64,000 nucleotides of DNA, from assembly GCA_017795085.1 (NCBI GenBank), contig CP051246.1, positions 3,784,514 to 3,848,513 on the forward strand, in the 5' to 3' direction. A program made the position numbers and the translations under genes. This document shows positions 17,434 through 27,252 of the stretch, piece by piece. Each line of letters opens with the position of its first letter. Positions within the stretch are counted from its first letter, which is position 1. Under the pieces are notes generated by a model, which saw nothing but the letters and a program-made list of their open reading frames with translations, was not told where the DNA came from and searched no databases. Origin of the DNA: Salegentibacter sp. GTDB taxonomy: Bacteria > Bacteroidota > Bacteroidia > Flavobacteriales > Flavobacteriaceae.

Positions 17434-17461
17434 TTCACATTTTGGTTGGAAATTTAAGTTT

Positions 17462-18277
17462 TTATTCTTCTAAATAGGTAGTCTCAAGATCTATTGTTCC
17501 GTCAGCTTCAACTTCTACGTCATTAATTTCAATTTCAAGACCCAGTTCGGTAATAATTGTAACTTTATAGGTTCCGGCAGGCACCGCATGTAAAGTATAA
17601 GCTCCGCTTTCATCAGTATAAGCCGAGATGGTATGCGTACCATTTGTAGCTCTAATCAATGTTGAAAGATTGGTTGGATGTACCTCTCCTACAATCATCC
17701 CGGTATCTTCGTAGGCCGAAAGGCGTATTGTTGGGTTTAAGATATAGCCTCCGTTTCCGGTTTCAACAATAGACTCATCTACATCAAAATCAAGTAGGAA
17801 TTCATATTCTTCCCCGGCTTCCAAATCCTGCCCCACATTTAATTTTAGTCCTGATTGCTGGGCACTAGGAGTGGCTAAGGGTTCTTCTTCACCGTCTATT
17901 ACCACGGTATTATCATTACCAAGCAGAAGTCGAATTTGACCAAGGTTCCCTGCGGGAATTTCAGCTTCAGCAAGTAACTGACTTACGCCACCGGTTAACT
18001 CCAAAAGATCGTAACGGCCGGCTTGCACATTATCTAAGCTTATCCAGCCTTCTTCATCAGCTTCTTCTCCGGCTAATTCTGCATCGGTTTGAACCATTAC
18101 ATCCTGTACATCAACAAAAACGCCATCGTATTCGCCGGGTGCATCAGTCATCCTTACTGTAATACTTGCATTTTGTCCTTCATTTACCGCATCAGAATCA
18201 TCATCACTGCAACTTACAAATCCCATCGTAAGCACAACTAGGAATAAAGCTGGTTTTAAACTCCATTTCTTTTTCAT
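17462..18277 (-). CDS. DUF4382 lipoprotein with carboxypeptidase-like C-terminus
   Basis: A 271-aa predicted lipoprotein. The signal peptide ends FVSCSDDD, giving a lipobox cysteine followed by acidic residues, as in flavobacterial outer-membrane lipoproteins. The DUF4382 domain (about 35-180) begins SITVRMTDAPGEYDGVFVDV, and a beta-sandwich like CarboxypepD_reg follows (VGEVHPTNLSTLIRAT to the end). The frame is open to 18358, but MKKKWSLKP at 18277 gives a proper signal peptide. The function is unknown; the family is surface-exposed and acidic. Confidence 0.82.
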   Translation of the reverse strand: MKKKWSLKPALFLVVLTMGFVSCSDDDSDAVNEGQNASITVRMTDAPGEYDGVFVDVQDVMVQTDAELAGEEADEEGWISLDNVQAGRYDLLELTGGVSQLLAEAEIPAGNLGQIRLLLGNDNTVVIDGEEEPLATPSAQQSGLKLNVGQDLEAGEEYEFLLDFDVDESIVETGNGGYILNPTIRLSAYEDTGMIVGEVHPTNLSTLIRATNGTHTISAYTDESGAYTLHAVPAGTYKVTIITELGLEIEINDVEVEADGTIDLETTYLEE

Positions 18278-18466
18278 AAATAGATTGTATTTAGTGTTTG
18301 TAAGCCATATAACGATGATATATGCATTTAATTTCATTTTATGTTTTATTTTTAACATATTTTAACTTTTACAACTTCATACTTTACCCCCACATAAGCT
18401 TTACTTTTAAATTCTTTATTACATTTAAGCGAAGTAATTTTTGCCCAAATTAAAGGTGGTTACCTA

Positions 18467-19603
18467 ATGATCAACAAAAGACTGTTAATCAAAAACCTGC
18501 TCGCCCATAATGACGAAAACAGTTTTTACGACAAAAAGCTGAAGTTGAATATGGGTCAAAGGGAAGGCAAAGCCAAATTTTTAAAACATGTTTGCGCCTT
18601 GGCCAATTCCAATCCTGAGAACAACTCTTATATTGTTATTGGTGTAAAAGATGATGATAATGAAATTCTGGGAATCGACTTTTTTGATGACAGCAAAATC
18701 CAAAATCTAATAAATGCCTATTTAAGCAATCCGCCAATTATCGCTTATGAAAATATTCCATTTCCGCATTTGCCCGATCATTTGGTAGTGGGCTTAGTAA
18801 CGATAAGGCCAAATCATGGAAAAATTTGTTCCCTGCGAAAAAATATTTGGAAATATTACGGCGGATCGGTGTTTTTTAGGGATGGCAGCATTAGTATGCC
18901 AAAAGTTTTTGATATTAAAATCAAAGATGTGAATTCGGCACAGGTCGCTTCCATTGAAAACCACTCTCACAACAATATTGAACTTACCTTAGATGGTGTT
19001 TTTGATTTTATGAAAAAACGTCGGGATTTTAATGCCACGTATCGGGTTTTTAAAGAATATTTTGTGGTTTGCTGGGCCGGGAAAAAGAAGAAAACCAAAG
19101 ATGAAACCTATTACTCCAGAGTAGATATTGAATTAATAAACGAACAGGTAAAACTTTTTTATTCAGATTTAGATGAAGTAAGCATTAAAACCAATAATAA
19201 CGAGTTTAAAATTCAGGAGTTCGTACATTTAGGCCTTCACGATAGTTTTAAATATTATCCGCTGGAAGAGGTTACCATCAAATTCAAAGATAATATGAGT
19301 TATGATATAGAAAGTAAGTTACTATTTAAACCCCCGGAATTTGACAAAAAGGTACTTTACCACATATACAACAGTAATAACAGCCTATTAGAAAAACTTA
19401 AACACAACAGAAGTATTACAAAACAGGAAGAAAAAGATTTAAAAACCCTCCCTTCTACTTATTTACTCTGTCATTTTAATAATTTTGACCAGGCTTTGGC
19501 GAAATTAGAAGAAGCAAGACCTTATCTAAAAAAATATAACAGGCAGGTCTACAACAATTATAAGGAAACCATGCGTATTTTAAGAAAAGTAAAGTATAAT
19601 TAA
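18467..19603 (+). CDS. AlbA_2/Schlafen-like putative nucleic-acid-binding protein
   Basis: A 378-aa soluble protein. The N-terminal third (about residues 20-130) fits the AlbA_2 (Schlafen-like) domain: KLKLNMGQREGKAKFLKHVCALANS, then SYIVIGVKDDDNEILGIDFFDD and a glycine-rich HGKICSLRKNIWKYYGGSVFFRDGS. The rest has no recognised domain. One base separates its stop from the phosphoesterase start, so the two are almost certainly co-transcribed. AlbA_2 proteins include putative transcription regulators and nucleases; which applies here is unknown. Confidence 0.75.
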   Translation: MINKRLLIKNLLAHNDENSFYDKKLKLNMGQREGKAKFLKHVCALANSNPENNSYIVIGVKDDDNEILGIDFFDDSKIQNLINAYLSNPPIIAYENIPFPHLPDHLVVGLVTIRPNHGKICSLRKNIWKYYGGSVFFRDGSISMPKVFDIKIKDVNSAQVASIENHSHNNIELTLDGVFDFMKKRRDFNATYRVFKEYFVVCWAGKKKKTKDETYYSRVDIELINEQVKLFYSDLDEVSIKTNNNEFKIQEFVHLGLHDSFKYYPLEEVTIKFKDNMSYDIESKLLFKPPEFDKKVLYHIYNSNNSLLEKLKHNRSITKQEEKDLKTLPSTYLLCHFNNFDQALAKLEEARPYLKKYNRQVYNNYKETMRILRKVKYN

Positions 19604-19604
19604 T

Positions 19605-20333
19605 ATGGGAAGAAACATTGCCATTGGCGATATTCACGGAGGTTTAAAAGGCTTAATCCAACTCCTGAGACGCGTAGATATTAAACCTGATGACGAACTT
19701 ATTTTTTTAGGCGATTATGTAGACGGCTGGAGTGATTCAGCAAATGTGGTATCTTACCTAATCGAGCTGGCAAAACAAAACACTTGTATTTTTTTACGTG
19801 GCAACCATGATGACCTAACCCATAAATGGCTACAAACCGGTAATTTTAACGAAAAATGGCTTCAGCATGGCGGGCAATCCAGCATAGATGCGTATCGCAA
19901 TTTCTCTGTCGAAGAAAAACAGGAACATATCAATTTTTTTAATCAAATGCTTAATTATTATATCGATAAAGAAAACCGTATGTTCGTACATGCGGGTTTC
20001 ACCAATCAAAATGGTCCCGAGGCAGAATACCATGAAACCGCTTTTTACTGGGACCGAACCTTATGGGAAATGACACTCGCCTTAGATCTTAAAATAGAAA
20101 AATCCAACGATTTTTACCCAAAACGGCTTCAGCTTTTTAAAGAAATTTTTATTGGCCATACCCCTGTAACCAGAATTGGAAAGACAAAACCGGTACAACG
20201 TGCCAATCTATGGAATGTAGATACCGGAGCGGCATTTAAAGGCCCTATTTCAGGCATTGATATAAACACAAAGGAATTTTGGCAAAGCGACCCTGTTTAC
20301 AACCTCTATCCCGACGAAGAAGGCAGAAATTAA
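19605..20333 (+). CDS. Calcineurin-like metallophosphoesterase
   Basis: A 242-aa cytosolic phosphoesterase of the PPP/Ap4A-hydrolase type. All metal-binding motifs are present: GDIHGG (residues 7-12), GDYVDG (about 36-41), RGNHDD (about 65-70), MFVHAGF and GHTPVTR. It could be a protein phosphatase, a diadenosine-tetraphosphatase or a nucleotide phosphatase. It follows the AlbA_2 gene after one base, which suggests a two-gene unit. Confidence 0.88.
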   Translation: MGRNIAIGDIHGGLKGLIQLLRRVDIKPDDELIFLGDYVDGWSDSANVVSYLIELAKQNTCIFLRGNHDDLTHKWLQTGNFNEKWLQHGGQSSIDAYRNFSVEEKQEHINFFNQMLNYYIDKENRMFVHAGFTNQNGPEAEYHETAFYWDRTLWEMTLALDLKIEKSNDFYPKRLQLFKEIFIGHTPVTRIGKTKPVQRANLWNVDTGAAFKGPISGIDINTKEFWQSDPVYNLYPDEEGRN

Positions 20334-20492
20334 GAGTATTTTATCAACTAAAGAGAAGTCCAACCCATATCTTTGTAATTCAAGTATTTTAGCTTTTATT
20401 TGTCTGCTAATTATCAGCATAAAAATTTCAGCATAGTTCTTGCAGAATAAAATATAGCGGAATATACTTTTCGCTCTTGAAAATTGAATAAA

Positions 20493-21497
20493 ATGGCCCT
20501 AAGTAATGTACGTTTAGAAGTAATGAATACCGTTGAAAAGAAAGTAGATGGTTTTATAGACAAATATCTTATACCCGTTGAAGAGATATGGCAACCCACC
20601 GATTTACTGCCCGACCTTCAGCAAGAAAATTACGCTGAACAAATTGAACAAATTCGTGAAGAAGCCAAGGAACTGGAATATGATTTCTGGGTAGTTTTAG
20701 TAGCCGATATGGTAACCGAGGAAGCCCTGCCAACTTATGAATCCTGGCTTATGGATATGGAAGGTGTTGAGCAGCACGGCAAATCCCGCGGGGAACAAAA
20801 TAGCTGGGCCAAATGGGTACGGCACTGGACCGGGGAAGAAAACCGCCATGGCGACACGCTAAATAAATACCTCTATCTTTCGGGGAGGGTAAATATGCGC
20901 GAAATTGAAAAAACCACGCAATATTTAATTAACGATGGCTTTGATATTGGAACCGGCCGCGACCCTTATCGTAACTTTGTATATACCAGCTTCCAGGAGC
21001 TTGCTACTAATATTTCACATAAACGCGTTGGACAACTCGCTAAAAAGAAAGGCAATAAAATGCTCTCCAAAATGTGCAATATTATTTCAGGTGATGAAAT
21101 GCGACATTATATGGCCTATCGGGAATTTGTAAAAACAATCTTTGAAATAGACCCGAGCGAAATGATGCTGGCATTTCACGATATGATGAAGAAAAAAATA
21201 GTTATGCCCGCTCAATTTCTAAGAGAAAGCGGACAAGGTATTGCCGAGGCCTTTGAAAACTTCTCCAATGCAGCACAACGTCTTGGGGTTTATACTACTG
21301 AAGATTACGTTCAAATTCTTGAAAAACTAAATGCGTACTGGGAAATTGATAAAATGCGCTCTCTTACTGATGAAGCTGAAAAAGCCCGTGATTACCTAAT
21401 GAGGTTGCCAAACAGAATGCGCCGAATTGCAGACCGGATGGCTATTCCACAAGATCAGCATACCTTTAAATGGGTAGAGGCCAATGGAAAGATCTAA
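20493..21497 (+). CDS. Acyl-[acyl-carrier-protein] desaturase
   Basis: A 334-aa soluble di-iron desaturase that introduces a double bond into acyl-ACP for membrane lipids. The two iron-binding motifs EENRHG and DEMRHY are present, with an earlier glutamate in MVTEEALPTYESW; the size fits the family. The frame opens at a TTG (20484), but the ATG at 20493 gives MALSNVRLEVM. It is monocistronic and ends in a clear terminator. Confidence 0.93.
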   Translation: MALSNVRLEVMNTVEKKVDGFIDKYLIPVEEIWQPTDLLPDLQQENYAEQIEQIREEAKELEYDFWVVLVADMVTEEALPTYESWLMDMEGVEQHGKSRGEQNSWAKWVRHWTGEENRHGDTLNKYLYLSGRVNMREIEKTTQYLINDGFDIGTGRDPYRNFVYTSFQELATNISHKRVGQLAKKKGNKMLSKMCNIISGDEMRHYMAYREFVKTIFEIDPSEMMLAFHDMMKKKIVMPAQFLRESGQGIAEAFENFSNAAQRLGVYTTEDYVQILEKLNAYWEIDKMRSLTDEAEKARDYLMRLPNRMRRIADRMAIPQDQHTFKWVEANGKI

Positions 21498-21576
21498 GAA
21501 TTGACTTTTTCTATTTCTTCTACTTAGGCATATTCAGCAGTAAGGCCTTATTTACTGCTTTATGCATCAAAAAATT

Positions 21577-21606
21577 CCCGATACGATTTTCCTATCGGGT
21601 TTTTTT
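21577..21606 (+). terminator. Intrinsic terminator of the desaturase gene
   Basis: A perfect 7-bp stem CCCGATA/TATCGGG is followed by seven T residues. Confidence 0.85.
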
Positions 21607-21618
21607 ATGCCGCTTATG

Positions 21619-23187
21619 AGGTACAGGATAATTTTAGGTGAAATTGGCGTATTTTAAGCTGTTTTTTTACCGACAAGACATACCTTTCCCAAGGAGGTCT
21701 TGGATGATGATTTTAGGCCGCTTGCTGCAGCCGGGCCACCGAGATTCGCCTTCCTATCTCCAGGGCATTACCGGTATGGATACCGAAAAATATCCATAGA
21801 GTTTCGGTGGCCTTAGTTCGGGCTCTAACCCGTTTGAGGTGGTAGTGTTCTTTGTCTTTTCCGAAGCTGCCTTCCAGGCGAGATGCTCGTTCCTTGGTAA
21901 TGGCTCCAGCCAGGGTTCTTCTGTGTTTTTCATGCTTGCCCGCCTTCCCCTTTCTTTTAAAGTCAGTAGCTACCCCGTGAGCGGTTAAAAATTTTCGGTT
22001 CTTATTGGTAGCATAGAGGGCATCGGCCCCCACTAGTTTGGTTTTTGTCTTGGTCAGACGCTGGGCTTTGAAGAGGGTATCGATAAGCCGGTTACCCTCG
22101 TGGAAAGCATCAAAACTCAGGTGTTCTATAAAACTGATCCCATCAATTTGAAACTTATTGACCTTGGCCCCAAATTCAACGGGTTTTATCTCCTTGCCTC
22201 GTACAATAGGCCTAATATAAGGCCGGTCGAGACTCACGATACGATCCTTGGGCTTTTTTCCCTTGTGGAAGTAGGCATCTTGCTGAAGGAATACTTTTTT
22301 GGCTGTGGCTCTTCGCCGGTGGTAATGGATAGACAACTCACCAGCCATTCCTTTTTCAAGATGATCCAACGCTCCATTGAGTTTATTCAATAAAAGCAAT
22401 AAACTCCTGGTGATCGCCTTTCGTTTTTTCCTGGTTTTGCGTCGCATTTTAGCATAGCTCACATAGCGTTTCTTCCATTTGAGATACTTGGTTCGCGGTA
22501 GGGGTACTCCCAATTCCCGGCAGCGCTTTTTCATCTTACCGTAAAGCCAAGCTACACATTCCCACAATAACTTCACATTGGTAGGATATCTCAGGTGGCT
22601 TTCATAACAGGTGGCATCCATAGTCACACTGTTGCGATCTTTCATATGCGGGGACCAATGATTGTAAAGGCTTTGTTGTACCTGGTCGATATCTAACTTC
22701 CCGGCCAGCTCACAACGGATCTCGCTTACGATCTTGAAATTTTCTAAACGCTCCCGGCCTAAATAGATCCCGCAGAAAAACTGCCACTCCAGGTTCCCGT
22801 TAAGCTGCCCTATAAGACGCTTGTCTGAGCAACAGCCATAGTGTTTTAGAAACATCAGGGCCAATTTGCCCTTAGGATCGAAGATTGAGGACGGCCCCAT
22901 TTTTGATTCTGAAAGACCGAAGGAATCCACCAGGGTCTCCCAGGGAATGGCCTGATAAATTTTGCCTAAATCACTTTGCAGAAAACGCTCATAAAAAGAA
23001 TCGAATTCTTCAGTGGGAGATAGAAAGGAAAAGCGGTGCTGAAAGATGGAAATTCTTTGTATTTTAGTCATCCTATTAAGTTTAAAACCCCGTTTTTTGA
23101 GCTTCAGACTCATTTTCGGGGTTTTATTATACCTAAATATACGACTTATCTATCTTATAATCAATATTTTAACACACTACTGAACCT
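21619..23187. mobile_element. Insertion sequence carrying one DDE transposase
   Basis: The element carries a single transposase gene and is noticeably GC-richer than its surroundings (30 of 60 bases in 22501-22560). Candidate ends are AGGTACAGGA (from 21619) and, inverted, AGGTTCAGTA (from 23187), matching at 8 of 10 positions; beyond that the arms diverge. No target duplication can be made out, so the ends may be a few bases off. It lies between the desaturase terminator and the hairpin at 23211-23273, interrupting no gene. Confidence 0.6.
21713..23113 (-). CDS. IS transposase (DUF772 N-terminus, DDE domain; IS5/IS1182-like)
   Basis: A 466-aa transposase. The N-terminal DUF772-type region includes FDPKGKLALMFLKHYGCCSDK and a basic linker rich in KRRK. 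The DDE residues appear to be TMDAT (first Asp), GADALYA (second Asp) and RLEGSFGKDKEHY (Glu), followed by a short helical tail. The frame is intact. The internal ATG at 23071 (MTKIQRIS) may be the real start. Exact IS family assignment needs a database comparison. Confidence 0.85.
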   Translation of the reverse strand: MSLKLKKRGFKLNRMTKIQRISIFQHRFSFLSPTEEFDSFYERFLQSDLGKIYQAIPWETLVDSFGLSESKMGPSSIFDPKGKLALMFLKHYGCCSDKRLIGQLNGNLEWQFFCGIYLGRERLENFKIVSEIRCELAGKLDIDQVQQSLYNHWSPHMKDRNSVTMDATCYESHLRYPTNVKLLWECVAWLYGKMKKRCRELGVPLPRTKYLKWKKRYVSYAKMRRKTRKKRKAITRSLLLLLNKLNGALDHLEKGMAGELSIHYHRRRATAKKVFLQQDAYFHKGKKPKDRIVSLDRPYIRPIVRGKEIKPVEFGAKVNKFQIDGISFIEHLSFDAFHEGNRLIDTLFKAQRLTKTKTKLVGADALYATNKNRKFLTAHGVATDFKRKGKAGKHEKHRRTLAGAITKERASRLEGSFGKDKEHYHLKRVRARTKATETLWIFFGIHTGNALEIGRRISVARLQQAA

Positions 23188-23210
23188 GCCTACTTAAAAT
23201 AAAAATCCAT

Positions 23211-23273
23211 ACCTCCCAGATTGAGATTACACTCTCCCCAGATTTTGATTTTGAAAACCTGGGAGGTTTTTTA
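23211..23273. terminator. Hairpin between IS and ykvA
   Basis: ACCTCCCAG (23211-23219) pairs perfectly with CTGGGAGGT (23259-23267), and T-rich sequence follows on the plus strand. On the minus strand it lies directly downstream of the YkvA gene and probably ends that transcript; the loop is long (39 bases). Confidence 0.55.
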
Positions 23274-23293
23274 TAAAATATTTATCGCTACCC

Positions 23294-23686
23294 CTATCCT
23301 TCTTGCTTCTTCCAAACTTTATAAGAAATCAGGTCTTTTTCAATAAGGTTTAGGCAAAAAGCTATTACCGCAGCATCATCTAAATAACCTATCACAGGAA
23401 TAAAATCAGGGATTAAATCTATAGGGGAAAGCACGTAAAGAAGTGCGCCACCAATTGCGGCCACTACATTAAAAGGTACTTCCCTGTAATTTCCCTTTGC
23501 ATAATCTTTCAGTAAGCTAAAAAGTAATTGCGCATCCTCTATATAACGTTGCAATTTCCCTTTATTCTCAAACTTGGATTTTATTTTCTCTTCATCTTCT
23601 AAAACATCATTTATATCCTCCTCTTCAAAGTTTTCCTGGCGCTTTTTATGCTCTTCCTTAATAGTTTCTTTATCTATTTTACTCAT
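23294..23686 (-). CDS. YkvA family (DUF1232) membrane protein
   Basis: A 130-aa protein with a charged helical N-terminus (MSKIDKETIKEEHKKRQ) and a DUF1232 core with the family signature LLYVLSPIDLIPDFIPVIGYLDD, then a second helix (AVIAFCLNLIEKDL). DUF1232 proteins are small membrane proteins of unknown function. The frame extends up to an ATG at 23728, but MSKID at 23686 lacks the odd leading segment and is preferred. Confidence 0.8.
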   Translation of the reverse strand: MSKIDKETIKEEHKKRQENFEEEDINDVLEDEEKIKSKFENKGKLQRYIEDAQLLFSLLKDYAKGNYREVPFNVVAAIGGALLYVLSPIDLIPDFIPVIGYLDDAAVIAFCLNLIEKDLISYKVWKKQEG

Positions 23687-23787
23687 ATAGTTTTTTTGAA
23701 TAGCAGCAAAATATATAAATTCCTTCATTTCACAATCGGTTTTTCATTAAATAAACACTAATATTTTTAAAGCAATGGTCAAACGCT

Positions 23788-23795
23788 TATTTTTG
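23788..23795 (+). promoter_or_regulatory. -7 box TATTTTTG upstream of the SEC-C gene
   Basis: An exact TAnnTTTG match lies inside the longer reading frame and 18 bases before the ATG at 23814. This spacing equals that of gpsA (18-19 bases) and supports the shorter start. No TTG -33 element is visible. Confidence 0.5.
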
Positions 23796-23813
23796 AATAC
23801 CAAAATCATTGCT

Positions 23814-25430
23814 ATGGAAAATTCAGGAATAAAAATTAGTAATTATACCGTTTCCGGAGATAACACCCTGCTCGATAAACAAAACCATATTACCCCGGAA
23901 GTACGCAATATTGTTGAAGAAATCCATCCCGATGTTTTAAAAGGGCGTAACTATTTAATCAAAAAACTCAATAAACTTTGTCGGCAATATCCTAAAGTAC
24001 CCGTTTTTAAAAATCTTCTTTCTGCTGTTTACCAGCAGAAGGGAAATATTCAAAAAGCCCGGGAAGTAAACCATTGGCTGGTAAAAGAGCATCCCGATTA
24101 CCTCTTCGGAAAACTCAACCTCGCCGCTGAGTTTTTATTGGATGAAAAACCGGAAAAAATTCCTGAAATCCTGGGCGAGGTAATGGAAATTGGCTTGCTT
24201 TACCCTGATCGCAAAGAATTTCACATAGAAGAGGTTCTAGGTTTTAATAATATTGTAGTCGAATATTATTTACAAAAAGATAAGATAGAGCAAGCTGAAG
24301 AACGGGTAGAAATTATGAAAGAACTGGACGAAGATCACCCAAAAACACACAGCGCCAAAAACCAACTCCAAGCCTGGTATTTCAATAAAGCTTTTATGCG
24401 CGCGGAAGAAGAAAACCAACTTCGTAAAAATATAGAAGAAAAAGACCGACGTTCCCACCTGCAAACAGAAAAAGCACCCGATTTTCATTTTCCTAAAGAA
24501 ATGCAGTGGCTTTATGAAAACAACCTCTCCATAGACAGGGGGAAAATCGAAAAAATATTGCAACTGGATAATCAATTATTGATTGAGGATTTAAAAAAAG
24601 TGTTGCTTGACAGTATTTACAGGTTTGATTTTTTCAGAAATAAAGAAGAAGAAGAAGGCTATCAAGATGATTTTTTTGATTTCCCCCAGCATGCTTTATT
24701 GCTGCTTGGCACCTTAAATATAGAAAAATCCTTAGAAGATATTCTTGAAATCCTAAAATTAGATAATAGCTATAAGGATTTCTGGTGGGGTGATTTTATA
24801 AATGATTTTTTAGAGCCCATAATTTACAATGCAGAAAAAACCCAGTCTGAAAAATTATTCTTCGAGTTTCTAAAACTCCCCAATATCAATGCTTATAACA
24901 AAGCCGTCGTGGGGGAAAACCTTGCTAAAGTTATTTCTTTTCAGCCCGAAAAGAGAACGTATTATATTCAGCAATATCGGGAATTGCTGCAACATTGTAT
25001 TAAATATGCAGAAGATGAAGACCTCATTGATACTGAATTTCTGGGTTTTGTGATTAGTGATATTACCGATCTTGGTTTTCACGAGCTCTTACCGGAAATT
25101 AAGCAATTATTTGAACTTGAAATAGTAGGTTTTTGGATTTGCGGCCATTATAAAGATATTGCCAATGACATCAAAAAACCTAGGAATTTTAATCTTGAAT
25201 TCACCAATAAAGATATTTATGCACGTTACGATGAGTTAAAAAAGTATGAGCAAGAAAATGATGAAGATTGGGATGATGAGCTCGAAGAAGTTTATGACGA
25301 AGAACTCTTAAATCGGTTTTTAGAAAACGACTTTCAACAACCCATTGAAAAACCCGCCAAAATTGGCCGTAATGACCCCTGCCCTTGCGGAAGCGGGAAA
25401 AAATATAAAAAATGCTGTTTAAATAAATAA
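23814..25430 (+). CDS. TPR-like protein with C-terminal SEC-C zinc motif
   Basis: A 538-aa soluble protein. The N-terminal third has TPR-like helical repeats ([38 protein letters not shown]). The middle is acidic and helical. The end is a classic SEC-C motif, [18 protein letters not shown], which binds zinc and in SecA contacts SecB or ribosomes. A possible upstream ATG (23775) was rejected because the -7 box lies between it and 23814. The function is unknown; a protein-handling role is only suggested by the motif. Confidence 0.8.
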   Translation: MENSGIKISNYTVSGDNTLLDKQNHITPEVRNIVEEIHPDVLKGRNYLIKKLNKLCRQYPKVPVFKNLLSAVYQQKGNIQKAREVNHWLVKEHPDYLFGKLNLAAEFLLDEKPEKIPEILGEVMEIGLLYPDRKEFHIEEVLGFNNIVVEYYLQKDKIEQAEERVEIMKELDEDHPKTHSAKNQLQAWYFNKAFMRAEEENQLRKNIEEKDRRSHLQTEKAPDFHFPKEMQWLYENNLSIDRGKIEKILQLDNQLLIEDLKKVLLDSIYRFDFFRNKEEEEGYQDDFFDFPQHALLLLGTLNIEKSLEDILEILKLDNSYKDFWWGDFINDFLEPIIYNAEKTQSEKLFFEFLKLPNINAYNKAVVGENLAKVISFQPEKRTYYIQQYRELLQHCIKYAEDEDLIDTEFLGFVISDITDLGFHELLPEIKQLFELEIVGFWICGHYKDIANDIKKPRNFNLEFTNKDIYARYDELKKYEQENDEDWDDELEEVYDEELLNRFLENDFQQPIEKPAKIGRNDPCPCGSGKKYKKCCLNK

Positions 25431-25458
25431 ACCTCACCGTTTCAAATGCTGTGAGGTT
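25430..25458. terminator. Shared terminator of the convergent SEC-C and ALDH genes
   Basis: The perfect 8-bp stem AACCTCAC/GTGAGGTT has moderately T-rich sequence on both strands and lies between the two convergent stop codons. Confidence 0.7.
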
Positions 25459-25502
25459 TACTATTTTCACCCCTTCCCTTTGGGGGGGCGGGAGGGACTT
25501 TT

Positions 25503-27056
25503 TTACAAATCAAATTTTATTCCCTGCGCCAGCGGTAATTCTGTAGTATAATTAATGGTATTGGTTTGCCGGCGCATATATATTTTCCAGGCATCTGAAC
25601 CGGATTCACGGCCACCACCAGTTTCTTTCTCACCACCAAAAGCACCGCCAATTTCTGCGCCTGAAGTTCCTATATTTACATTTGCAATTCCACAATCTGA
25701 ACCTTCTACGGAAAGAAAACGCTCGGCTTCCCTTAAGTTATTGGTCATTATTGCTGAAGAAAGTCCCTGAACCACCCCGTTTTGCAATTCAATAGCATTG
25801 GAAACATCGCCTGAATATTTCATAATATAAAGTACCGGGGCGAAAGTTTCGTGCTGTACAATTTCAAAATGGTTTTCAGCTTCGGCGATGGCCGGTTTTA
25901 CGTAGCAACTGCTTTGGTAGCCTTCACCTTCCAACACACCACCTTCAACCAAAATATTCCCGCCTTCTTTTACCACTTTATCAAGAGCATTTTCATAATT
26001 CTTTACCGCATCTTTATCGATAAGCGGGCCTACGTGATTATTTTCATCTAACGGATTTCCAATGCGAAGTTGCTTATAAGCCTTTACAATTGCATCTTTT
26101 ACTTTATCGTAAATCGATTCGTGAATAATCAACCTTCGGGTTGAAGTACAACGTTGTCCGCAGGTTCCTACCGCACCAAAAACCGCTCCGATTACCGTAT
26201 TTTTAATATCGGCATCTGGAGTTACAATTATGGCGTTATTCCCACCTAATTCTAATAACGATTTTCCTAACCTTGCCGCCACAGCTTGGGCAACAATTTT
26301 TCCCATTCGAATAGAACCTGTAGCTGAAATTAAAGGCACTCGTTTATCATGGGTCATCATTTCTCCCACATTATAATCGCCGGTAATTAATGATGAAATT
26401 CCTGCCGGTACGTCATTTTCAGCAAAAACACGGGCAGCAATATTTTGACAGGCAACCGAAGTCAATGGTGTTTTTTCTGAACCTTTCCAGATACAGGCAT
26501 CGCCGCAAACCCAGGCCAAAGCCGTATTCCACGACCAAACCGCCACGGGGAAATTAAATGCCGAAATAATTCCCACCACCCCCAGCGGATGGTATTGTTC
26601 ATACATTCGATGCCCGGGACGTTCAGAATGCATCGTTAAGCCATGTAACTGACGGGAAAGTCCAACTGCAAAATCACAGATATCAATCATTTCCTGAACT
26701 TCACCCAAACCTTCCTGGTAGGATTTCCCCATTTCATAGGAGACCAATTTTCCCAGGGGTTCTTTTAATCTGCGGAGCTCATCGTTAAACTGGCGAACCA
26801 CTTCTCCTCGTTGTGGAGCCGGCCAGGTACGCCATTCTTTAAATCCAACTTCAGCAGTGGTTATTACTTTTTCATAATCATCTCTGCTGGTGGCTTTTAC
26901 TTTTCCGATTAAAGCACCATCTACGGGCGAATAAGACTCAATAACATCTCCGCTGCTAAAAAAGTCTTTCCCGGTAGAAGTTCCGTTGTTCTCTTCTGTA
27001 AGGTCAAGATCTTTTAGAGCCTGCTTTATTCCGAATTTTTCTGCAATTTCACTCAT
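25503..27056 (-). CDS. Aldehyde dehydrogenase, ALDH7-like
   Basis: A 517-aa NAD(P)-dependent aldehyde dehydrogenase. It has the Rossmann segment GIISAFNFPVAVWSWNTALA, the glutamate motif LLELGGNNAIIV, the catalytic cysteine in GTCGQRCTSTRR and HETFAPVLYI near the C-terminus. The sequence style is that of ALDH7 (alpha-aminoadipic semialdehyde dehydrogenase). 3-hydroxyanthranilate dioxygenase lies on the same strand 3.6 kb upstream, so aminomuconate semialdehyde oxidation is another possibility. The substrate cannot be fixed from sequence. Confidence 0.88.
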   Translation of the reverse strand: MSEIAEKFGIKQALKDLDLTEENNGTSTGKDFFSSGDVIESYSPVDGALIGKVKATSRDDYEKVITTAEVGFKEWRTWPAPQRGEVVRQFNDELRRLKEPLGKLVSYEMGKSYQEGLGEVQEMIDICDFAVGLSRQLHGLTMHSERPGHRMYEQYHPLGVVGIISAFNFPVAVWSWNTALAWVCGDACIWKGSEKTPLTSVACQNIAARVFAENDVPAGISSLITGDYNVGEMMTHDKRVPLISATGSIRMGKIVAQAVAARLGKSLLELGGNNAIIVTPDADIKNTVIGAVFGAVGTCGQRCTSTRRLIIHESIYDKVKDAIVKAYKQLRIGNPLDENNHVGPLIDKDAVKNYENALDKVVKEGGNILVEGGVLEGEGYQSSCYVKPAIAEAENHFEIVQHETFAPVLYIMKYSGDVSNAIELQNGVVQGLSSAIMTNNLREAERFLSVEGSDCGIANVNIGTSGAEIGGAFGGEKETGGGRESGSDAWKIYMRRQTNTINYTTELPLAQGIKFDL

Positions 27057-27183
27057 AAATCTATGGTTTTTATCTATTCTTTTGTGTGTCTTGCTAAAAT
27101 ATGAAAATGATTAGCAATTTTCCTATCATGAATTTCCTTTTCCCTAGCGGTTGTCCTTATTATAAAGAATCGTGCATATTATC

Positions 27184-27213
27184 TTGTCAAATTAAAAAAA
27201 GCTTTTAGTTTTG
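27184..27213 (+). promoter_or_regulatory. Promoter TTG-N19-TAGTTTTG of the TonB receptor gene
   Basis: TTG at 27184-27186, a 19-base spacer and TAGTTTTG at 27206-27213 match the Bacteroidetes consensus well. The ATG follows 39 bases later. Confidence 0.75.
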
Positions 27214-27252
27214 CAATTTATTTAAAACAAATCTAAATAAAAACAACAAACC

